This document shows positions 1 to 6,400 of a DNA stretch of 8,568 nt, in pieces. Where the stretch lies: the NCBI GenBank assembly GCA_965652545.1, contig CBFGWV010000215.1, forward strand, positions 1 through 8,568, given 5' to 3'. Position numbers and translations under genes: made by a program. The notes below the pieces were generated by a model. It ran no database searches. It was not told where the DNA came from and was given only the letters and a program-made list of their open reading frames with translations. Position 1 is the first letter of the stretch, and each line of letters begins with the position of its first letter. The stretch is from CBFGWV01 sp965652545 (GTDB taxonomy: Bacteria > Pseudomonadota > Gammaproteobacteria > Competibacterales > Competibacteraceae).

Positions 1-54
1 CTGAGCAAAAAGAGCCGCGAGCGTGACCCTCCAGACTTGTTCAGAGCTTCCCTA
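1..54 (-). other. possible out-of-frame start of a cyclase catalytic domain
   Basis: Immediately past the stop codon of the DUF5939 gene (TGA at 43-41), the frame shifted by one base is open from 51 to the window edge. From position 42 onward it translates as EQVWRVTLAALFAQ. In full-length DUF5939-cyclases the segment after the FRDLFR motif leads into a hydrophobic first beta strand of the form VT-x-LF-x-DLRGST. The VTLAALFA stretch fits that position and pattern, although the catalytic metal-binding Asp would lie beyond the window. I infer a one-base indel between about 41 and 54 in a formerly longer gene, or a sequencing error. Only 14 residues support this, so the call is tentative. Confidence 0.35.
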
Positions 55-913
55 GGGTGTCGGTGCGGAACAAATCGCGAAAGACCTGGTTGGTCAGCAG
101 GCGCTTGGCGGTGACGAACGGTCGCCGCCGCCCCATGACCGCGTGCAGCGTGTCGTTGGCCAGCCACAGCCCGGGCAGCACGCGCCGCTCGGTGTTGTTC
201 TCGAACTGGATGCGCAGCGGGCCGGGCTGCATGCGCACGGTCTCGTTGGGCGTGTGGGCGGTGTTGAACGCCATGGTGAGCCCCCGCCGCTCGGTGGTGG
301 GCTCACCCTGCACATCCAGAAACTGCGTGGCATGGGTCACCGGGTCGAACACGATGACAAACGCCGCCGGCAGCTGCAGGGAGACGATGGCCCGCTCGCC
401 CGGGGCCAGCTCCAGGGTCTCGAGCGTGACCTCGTCGAACAACTGCTCCAGGTTCGGCGGGAGGTCCAGCCCCGAGCCCCAGTAGATCTGGCGGCAATAC
501 TCCAGGACGGGCAGGGTGTCGGGATCGTGGGCGGCGATATGGCGCACGCGGGGCGACACCGTAAACGTGACCTCCACCATCTCGTCCAGCGTGGGCTCGT
601 AACCGGCGGCGCACAATGCGCAGCTGTAGGCGTCGCTGCGCACGGTCTTGAGCGTGGCGCCGGAATCCAGCACCCCGCCACAGCCGGGGCACAGCACGTT
701 CCAGGACAGTTCGAACAACCCTAGCTTGGCCGCGTGCAGGAAGGCGGCGATGGCCGTTTCCTCGTCGATGCCGTGCTCAGCGGCAAAGACCAGGGCATTG
801 ACACGGCACAGCGCACGGTCCGGCGCGTGGCGGACCATGTGCTCGATCGCTTCGGCGGTCTTGCGGTCAGCGGACTGGCGCAACACCGCGAACAGGGTTT
901 CCGTGTCGCTCAT
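41..913 (-). CDS. DUF5939 zinc-ribbon protein, probably a truncated or frameshifted adenylate/guanylate cyclase
   Basis: The product is 290 residues. It has a helical N-terminus (about 1-70), a zinc ribbon with C75-x2-C78 and C98-x2-C101, then a beta-rich region ending in the characteristic TAKRLLTNQVFRDLFRTDTL (268-287). This matches DUF5939, a domain normally fused N-terminally to a class III nucleotidyl cyclase domain, where it is presumably regulatory. The protein ends three residues after that boundary motif, so the catalytic half that would make cAMP or cGMP is missing in this frame. The start at 913 (MSDTETLF) was chosen because family-like sequence begins there. The frame is open further up to 1015, but those residues are R/G/P-rich and look non-coding, and no clear Shine-Dalgarno precedes either start. 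The gene lies 166 bp downstream of the LytTR gene on the same strand. The domain call is firm. Whether the gene is functional, truncated or a sequencing artefact is open. Confidence 0.8.
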   Translation of the reverse strand: MSDTETLFAVLRQSADRKTAEAIEHMVRHAPDRALCRVNALVFAAEHGIDEETAIAAFLHAAKLGLFELSWNVLCPGCGGVLDSGATLKTVRSDAYSCALCAAGYEPTLDEMVEVTFTVSPRVRHIAAHDPDTLPVLEYCRQIYWGSGLDLPPNLEQLFDEVTLETLELAPGERAIVSLQLPAAFVIVFDPVTHATQFLDVQGEPTTERRGLTMAFNTAHTPNETVRMQPGPLRIQFENNTERRVLPGLWLANDTLHAVMGRRRPFVTAKRLLTNQVFRDLFRTDTLGKL

Positions 914-1079
914 GAACACAAGTGTAGGCCGGCCGCGCGCGCCGCCCATATCGTGCAGCGGAATATTTGTTACCGGCACCCAAGGCCTGCGAGCACCTCG
1001 TCCCACAGCGCCCAAACCTTCAGCCCCTCCGGTCGCGGCATCCCGCCGTCTGCCTCATACGCGCTGGTTGATCACGTAC
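914..1079. other. spacer between LytTR and DUF5939 genes
   Basis: This is a 166-bp gap between two genes read on the minus strand. I see no hairpin followed by a T-run, so no intrinsic terminator for the LytTR gene. The most AT-rich patch is around 961-972 (minus strand AACAAATATTCC), some 50 bp before the DUF5939 start, and it could hold a promoter, but no convincing -35/-10 pair is visible. A 23-codon minus-strand ORF (970-1041) lies here and is not supported as a gene. The two genes could be co-transcribed or separately promoted. Confidence 0.4.
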
Positions 1080-1943
1080 TCAGGCCAACCGCGCCTTCAG
1101 TGTCTGTCGATAGCGCCGACTCACGGCGACCGCCGTGCCCGACACCAGGTGCGCCCGCGCATCGCCCGTGTCGAAGGGCTCGATGTCGCGGACGCGGTCG
1201 AGGTTGACGATCGCCCCGCGATGCACACGGGCAAAGCCGCGCCCATCGAGCTTTTGCTCGATAGCGGTCATGGTTTCACGCAGTGGATACAGGCGCTCGC
1301 CCACGTGCAGCGTGACGTAGTTGCCCGCCGATTCGATCCAGTCGATGTCCTCGACCCGCACCAGGAACTCACGCCCGAGCTTCTTCACCAGAAAGCGATC
1401 CGTCACCGGTGCCGGCGGCGCGTCCTCGCAGCCCTCGCTCAAGAATTCCGCCTCGCCCTGCCAGCGGCGCAGCACAAAGCGATACAGGTACACGATGGCC
1501 AGCAGACCCGCGTAGGTCCGCGCGTCCTTCAGGTACTCATAACCCAGCACCGCCGCCCAATCGCCAAAGCGATAGTCCGCGCCCGCCACCGCATAGACCA
1601 CCTCGCGCACCGCGATCATCCCGGCCACGTGCAACGTGGAGAAGGGCAGGGAGAACACCGCATGCGCCAGCAGACCGACGCGCAGCCGCCCACGGGTGAG
1701 CGGCCAACGGCGATCGAACGCCAGCAGCACCGGCACCAGGGCCACCCACACCGCCGCACTCGAGCACTCCCAAACCCACGGCTCCCACGCCGCGACCACA
1801 CCCGAACCACGACCGACATCCACGCTCACGGTCAGGCTGTTGGCCACCCCATGCACCACCGCCAGCGCAATCCACAACCCCACCTCGAACGCCCGCCGAT
1901 TCTCCAGATACCGCTGTACCGTCATCGCCGGCCCATCATTCAT
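1080..1943 (-). CDS. membrane-anchored LytTR-family transcriptional regulator
   Basis: The product is 287 residues. The N-terminal half has about four predicted membrane helices (roughly 20-41, 57-76, 88-112 and 135-158) joined by short Arg-rich loops. After a linker (160-181) comes a C-terminal LytTR DNA-binding domain (182-287). Its diagnostic features are the start RFLVKKLGREFLVRVEDIDW, then ESAGNYVTLHV (204-214), the core YPLRETMTAIEQKL (219-232), and FARVHRGAIVNLDRV (237-251), the usual H-R-(S/G)-x-I-V-N-L motif. LytTR domains bind short direct repeats and usually sit behind a receiver domain. Here a membrane domain replaces it, so an envelope or lipid signal probably acts directly without a phosphorelay. 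The start at 1943 was chosen for an ATG preceded by GGAG, although the spacing is short. A GTG at 1967 or an ATG at 1925 is possible. The gene diverges from the acyltransferase gene, its likeliest target. Autoregulation is also common in this family. Confidence 0.88.
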   Translation of the reverse strand: MNDGPAMTVQRYLENRRAFEVGLWIALAVVHGVANSLTVSVDVGRGSGVVAAWEPWVWECSSAAVWVALVPVLLAFDRRWPLTRGRLRVGLLAHAVFSLPFSTLHVAGMIAVREVVYAVAGADYRFGDWAAVLGYEYLKDARTYAGLLAIVYLYRFVLRRWQGEAEFLSEGCEDAPPAPVTDRFLVKKLGREFLVRVEDIDWIESAGNYVTLHVGERLYPLRETMTAIEQKLDGRGFARVHRGAIVNLDRVRDIEPFDTGDARAHLVSGTAVAVSRRYRQTLKARLA

Positions 1944-1989
1944 ATCTCCACACCATCCAATCAGCACCCCCTGGGATCGCCGAGTTGTA

Positions 1990-2010
1990 CCGGCCGCCGG
2001 CCGCCGGCCA
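1990..2010. repeat. three tandem copies of a GC-only 7-mer
   Basis: CCGGCCG is repeated perfectly twice and followed by a third copy differing only in its last base (CCGGCCA). It lies between the LytTR start and the acyltransferase leader. On the minus strand it immediately precedes the weak -10 hexamer TACAAC of the LytTR gene. It could be a protein-binding array, a short hairpin-former, or simply low-complexity sequence in a high-GC genome. Confidence 0.7.
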
Positions 2011-2040
2011 GCCGTTTGGAAAGCACCGTCGCAATCGAAA

Positions 2041-2190
2041 GCCTACCCTCGTGGCACCCAGACGCGCCCCACCACTCATCCCCAGCCCCCGCCACTCGTC
2101 ACAACCCCGCATCCCATCACCCCTTCCTCCTGGCGCCCACCAGCTGCGAACCCAGACCCTACCGCCGACCCCACCACCGGCCCTCACCCC
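2041..2190 (+). promoter_or_regulatory. C-rich, G-poor leader of the acyltransferase mRNA (rut-like)
   Basis: By hand count these 150 bases contain 86 C and 22 G, nearly four C per G, directly up to the ATG. Rho utilisation sites are unstructured C-rich, G-poor RNA of about this length, so the leader could expose the transcript to Rho, or mark conditional attenuation of the acyltransferase. No Shine-Dalgarno precedes the ATG (the last ten bases are CCCTCACCCC), so translation may be weak, helped by other features, or leaderless. The composition is measured. The function is inferred, and a C bias on the plus strand also runs back into the 5' end of the LytTR gene. Confidence 0.35.
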
Positions 2191-3429
2191 ATGAAGAGCG
2201 CCCTCACCACCCCCGACCCGACACGCCGCCACGACATCGACGCCCTGCGCGTGCTGGCGTTCGGGCTGCTCATCCTCTACCACGTCGGCATGTTCTACGT
2301 GGCCGACTGGCACTGGCACGTCAAATCACAGCACCTGGCCGAGTGGGTCAAATGGCCCATGCTCCTGGTCAACCAGTGGCGTATGCCGCTGCTGTTCCTG
2401 ATCTCCGGCTTTGCCGCATATGCCCTGCTGCAACGACGCGGCCCCGGCCGCTTCGCCGCCTCCCGGACGCGGCGTCTGCTCATACCGCTGATCTTCGGCA
2501 TGGCCGTCATCGTCCCGCCCCAGGTCTACCTCCAGGCACTCGACACCGGCGCCTTCCAAGGCAGCTATGGCGCCTTTCTGTGGCGCTACGCCACACTCCG
2601 GCCCTGGCCGGCCGACGCCTTCGACGGCGCGCATATCGGCGTCACCTGGAACCACCTGTGGTACCTGCCGTACCTGTTGTGCTACTCGCTGCTGCTGGCC
2701 ACGTTGCAGCCCCTGCTGCACAGCCGCGCCACCCGCGCGATCGGGGCGCGCCTGCGCCCGCAGCGCGGCCTGACGCTTTGGCTACTGCCCGCACTGCCGC
2801 TGATCCTCGCGAGCTGGGCACTCGCCGCCCGCTTCCCCAGTACCCACGATTTGGTCAGCGATTGGTTCTGGCACGCGGTGTACCTCACCTTCTTCCTGTA
2901 CGGCTATTGGTTGAGTGCCGACACCGCGGCGTGGCCGCTCATCCGACGCACGCGGCATGGACTGCTGATGGCGGCGGTCGGCACCTTTGCGGCGTACGTC
3001 TACATCGGCTGGGTTATCGGCCCCACACCCGGCGTGGCGCGGACGCTGTTCGAGGCCTGCAAATGGCTCAACGCCTGGACCTGGATTCTGCTGGTCCTGG
3101 CCTGGGGCCATCACCTGCTCAACCGGCCGTTCCGCTGGTTGCCGTACGCCACCGAGGCGGTGTACCCCTGGTACGTGCTGCACCAGACGGTCATCGTCGT
3201 GGCCGGGGTGGCGTTGTCAGAACTGGCGCTGGGGCCGATGTGGGAACCGCTGCTGATCGTCATCGCCACGGTGGTGGGGTGTGGGGTGGCGCATGAATCG
3301 CTGATTCGGCGGGTTGGGTGGGTGCGGCCGTTGTTCGGCTTGCGGGGCAGGGCGCCTGCTAGGATGAAGGTCCTACCGGCCGCGGCTCCAGGGGAAGCAC
3401 CCAGGTCAGGCCGTCATTCTGCGCAGTAA
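2191..3429 (+). CDS. acyltransferase 3 family integral membrane protein
   Basis: The product is 412 residues with about ten hydrophobic segments, the usual layout for acyltransferase-3 proteins (10 helices, about 350-400 residues). These inner-membrane enzymes move acyl groups such as acetyl or succinyl onto glycans or other envelope molecules. The first helix holds R20-x10-H31 (RVLAFGLLILYH), the catalytic R-x10-H motif of the family, and the conserved basic patch SRTRRLLIP follows at 91-99. Other recognisable parts are NQWRMPLLFLISGF (61-74), NHLWYLPYLL (154-163) and a late helix with YPWYVLHQTV (325-334). The substrate cannot be read from the sequence. OpgC-like glucan succinylation is one possibility. 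The start at 2191 is the only sensible ATG: the frame is open back to 1636 but contains only low-complexity residues. The last 25 or so residues are an A/P/G/R-rich tail overlapping the end of the convergent helicase gene by 16 bp. Divergent from the LytTR gene. Confidence 0.9.
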   Translation: MKSALTTPDPTRRHDIDALRVLAFGLLILYHVGMFYVADWHWHVKSQHLAEWVKWPMLLVNQWRMPLLFLISGFAAYALLQRRGPGRFAASRTRRLLIPLIFGMAVIVPPQVYLQALDTGAFQGSYGAFLWRYATLRPWPADAFDGAHIGVTWNHLWYLPYLLCYSLLLATLQPLLHSRATRAIGARLRPQRGLTLWLLPALPLILASWALAARFPSTHDLVSDWFWHAVYLTFFLYGYWLSADTAAWPLIRRTRHGLLMAAVGTFAAYVYIGWVIGPTPGVARTLFEACKWLNAWTWILLVLAWGHHLLNRPFRWLPYATEAVYPWYVLHQTVIVVAGVALSELALGPMWEPLLIVIATVVGCGVAHESLIRRVGWVRPLFGLRGRAPARMKVLPAAAPGEAPRSGRHSAQ

Positions 3430-6400
3430 TCCATCTCAGGCAGGACCAGCTCCCAACGCTGGCAGCGCAGGTTTTGCTCATCCTCCTGGGCGGCGCGAAC
3501 CAGAATCGCTGCGACGCGTACTTCGACGAGTTTGCCCGCAGGCGGTTGAAACTTGGACGACATCCGGCCCACGGCGGTACCTGCCACGTCCGCCAGCTCC
3601 CAACCTGGCTTGCCGTCGGTCCGTTCCCGAAGCGTGAGCACCGACCCGACCTCCAGCGCTGCTATGGCCCTGTGAATACCCGCATCGGGGGCGAAGTAGC
3701 CCGGCCACGAGAGAATGATCTTCTCGGGGTCGGCAACCCAGGTTTTGATAAACGGTGCCTTGCCGTCGGATTCGCACTGCGGCCGGGTATGCAGCGCCAG
3801 CTCCCGCGTATCGGGCACGAACGGGTGCCGACCGCCAATGGCCTCGCACAGCGTCAGGGTTTGGCGGGCACGGGTCATGGCGACATAGAAGAGCCGCCGC
3901 TCATCGTCGGTAGCGGTCTGCCAACCGCCGCAATCGAGGATCAGTACGTGATCGAACTCCAGCCCCTTCGCCCGGTGAGCGGTCATCAACACCATGGGGG
4001 CGTTGGGTCGCGGCGCGGAAAGGTTGCGGCCGCCGGCGCCGAACTCGTACAGCTCGTCGATGAGGTCGGTCACGACCAGCTTGCTCTCGGGGGCCGCGGG
4101 TTCGACTTCCGTAATGAACTGCGCCATGGCGGCCAGGAACGGGTGTGCGATGTAGGCATCCAGCGCGACGCCATGCCGGCGCCGGAACCAGCGGCTCAGC
4201 GTCCGGGCGCGCAGCAGCATACGTCGGCGGGGCGCGTTGCGCCGCTCGCCCCGCAAGAGCATCAAGAGCGCATGCCCTTCGCGTGTGACGTGCAGGTTGA
4301 TCTGTTGCGCATCGCGCAAAAGCTGGGCGGGGATGCCATGCCGGCGGCACAAGGCGGCTAGCGGTTCGAGATCACCCCAGCGGCGCGCGATGACCGCGAA
4401 ATGGCCCCAACGGCCGGCACCGGCATCATTGCCGGGTAGCGCGTAAATGCGGCGCAGCGCCTGGAGAGCGACCCTGGCCTCCTGGAACGGATCGCCCGGT
4501 ACCTCAAGTACATGCACCCGGCCGGCGGTCAGTGGATCGAGCGTGCTGAATCGTCCCCCCGGGGGATGGTCCAGGCGTGCGTGATCGACCCTGATCGCGT
4601 GATCGCATTTCATCCGATCACGCACCGGAGTGATGACCCGGTTTGCACAGTCGATGATGTGTGCGGTGGAGCGGTAATTTTCGACCAGCGTATGGCGTTG
4701 GGCGCGATAGTCCGCTTCAAACCGGCGGATGTACCGCACATTCGCCCCATCGAAGGCGTAGATGTTCTGGTCGTCGTCCCCCACCACCATCAAGGCCAGG
4801 CGATCGTCCTCGGTGTCTATCGTGCGCCCGGCGATGGCGCTGATGAACGCGTAGTGGTCACCGTTGATGTCCTGGTACTCATCCACCAGCAGAAAGCGCA
4901 AGCCGGCCAGCATGCGGTCACGCACCGTCGAGACGCTGCCGCCGTCGCTTGCCTGCGCATCGCGCAGTTGCGCCGTGGCCAGGCGGATGACCGCGGCGAA
5001 GTCCACGCTCTCACCACGTTCCACGGCGACGGCGTAACTGGTGCCGGTCAGCCGCAGCGCCAAGCCATGCAAGGTCTGCACGACCACGCCACCGGCGTCC
5101 GCCCCGACCAGGCTCCACAAGCGGCGGCGGACTTCGTGCGCGGCCGAGCGGTTGTAGGTGAGCACCATGATTTCTTCGGGCAGCGTCATGTGCTCGCGCA
5201 GCAGCCAGGCGACGCGGTGCACGATGACGCGGGTTTTGCCGGCACCGGGGCCGGCCAGCACCAGGGCATTGCCCTCGGCAGCCGCGGACACGATGGCCTG
5301 CTGCGCCGGGTTGGCCAGGTCGACGAGAATGCGCCGGTGCGCGGCCTCGGTCGTGGCGATGTCCAGCACATCCTTACGACCGGCAAAGTAGCGGCGGATG
5401 AAGTCGTCGCGCGCCAGGCTGAAGTAATCACCGACGAAATCCAGGGCGGCTTTGAGCTTCTGGACCGCGAGCTTGGCGTACTCGGCCATCACATGGACCT
5501 GGATGATCTTGTCCTTGTAGTGCAGGGCCAGCTCGGCGTAGTCGGACTTTTTGAACTGCCGCCGGCGGGCCTCGGCATTGAGCTCGATGGTCATGGCGGC
5601 GCGGAACACCGCCTTGCCCCGCGCCAGATGCAGAACGTCGTTCGTATCCAGGTAAATCAGCGCAGAGGAGAGCGCGATATCCCAGTTGCTGATGTCCAGA
5701 TCCACCAGCGTCAGGTCGGCCTGCAGGGCGGCCTCCAGTTCACCCTGGGTGCAGGTCACCAAAAGGTTATTGCCCTGTCGCAGGCTGATGAACTGATTCA
5801 CCAGGCTCCGTGCCATGCGCATGCGCCGGTCGCGGATCCGCTCGATGTCCTGCCAGCTTCTGAGCAGGCGCACATGCCGGTAGTCCAGTCCGGCGGGACG
5901 TATGGCGAAAAAGCCGCGCTGGCCGACACTGTCGCCGAAGGGCTCGGCGAAGGATTTCAACAGACGGGTGAGTTTCTCCGGGGTGAAATCCACCTGCGTG
6001 TCGCGTCGCAACGTGTCGCAGAGCCGGCGGACGTGGAGCACCTCCCAACTGTCGGGGCCGGCATCCGGCGCCTCCTCCCGCAGGGTGGACAACAGCGCGT
6101 CCTCTATCCGCCGCAAGGCGTCCAGGCGCTCCAGCGTGTCCGGGTCGCGGTACAGCGTGACGCCGATTTCCGTGTCGTTGGACAGCAGCTTCCACGCGTT
6201 CAGTTCGCGCAGCATCGCCTGCACGCTGCGCGCGTCCGTCCCGGTGGCCAGCATCAGTTCATCGGTGGAAATACCTTGATCGTCGCTGGCTTGCAGCAGC
6301 ACCGAGAGCAGGCGCTCATAGGGGGCGGAATCCGCGCCGGTTTTCGCCAGGCGCTGTTGCAGAATCGCCTTCGCGTCGTCCAGGGTGGCAATCAGCAGGC

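Larger units (their letters stand above)
1944..2190. promoter_or_regulatory. divergent control region, LytTR gene / acyltransferase gene
   Basis: These 247 bp separate two divergently transcribed genes, so they must hold the promoters of both, unless transcription enters from further away. On the minus strand a weak -10 candidate, TACAAC (1984-1989), lies about 40 bp before the LytTR start. No good -35 stands 17 bp upstream of it, since that space is filled by the GC-only 7-mer repeat. For the plus strand, TTGGAA (2016-2021) resembles a -35, but the best downstream hexamer is too far away. I could not find a convincing pair of LytTR boxes. The half nearest the acyltransferase is strongly C-rich. 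Its regulatory role is inferred from gene orientation. Confidence 0.5.

Noticed and set aside
970..1041. A 23-codon minus-strand ORF (MPRPEGLKVWALWDEVLAGL...) in the LytTR-DUF5939 gap
   Set aside because: It has protein-like composition, and a neighbouring frame upstream (YVINQR) hints at a decayed coding remnant, but it has no clear ribosome-binding site or recognisable family and is too short to support.
1029..1050. Short GCGG/CCGC hairpin after the LytTR gene as a terminator
   Set aside because: The stem is only about 4 bp and no T-run follows on the minus strand.
2011..2019. GCCGTTTGG as a LytTR half-site
   Set aside because: It partly fits the loose LytTR box pattern, but no second box stands at the expected helical spacing.
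2016..2049. TTGGAA ... TACCCT as a promoter for the acyltransferase
   Set aside because: The spacer is 22 bp, too long for a sigma-70 type promoter, and the -10 match is poor.
1636..2190. Upstream extension of the acyltransferase frame
   Set aside because: The frame is open but has no further Met until 2191. It encodes Pro/Thr/Arg/Ser-rich low-complexity sequence and overlaps the LytTR gene antisense.
648..3296. An 882-codon open frame on the plus strand spanning several genes
   Set aside because: It crosses the DUF5939 and LytTR genes antisense and the acyltransferase gene out of frame. Its composition (Arg, His, Pro, Ala) is that of a GC-rich shadow frame, with no motif.
3474..4361. A 295-codon open frame on the plus strand opposite the UvrD part of the fusion
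   Set aside because: It is antisense to conserved UvrD motifs, with low-complexity composition and no known domain.
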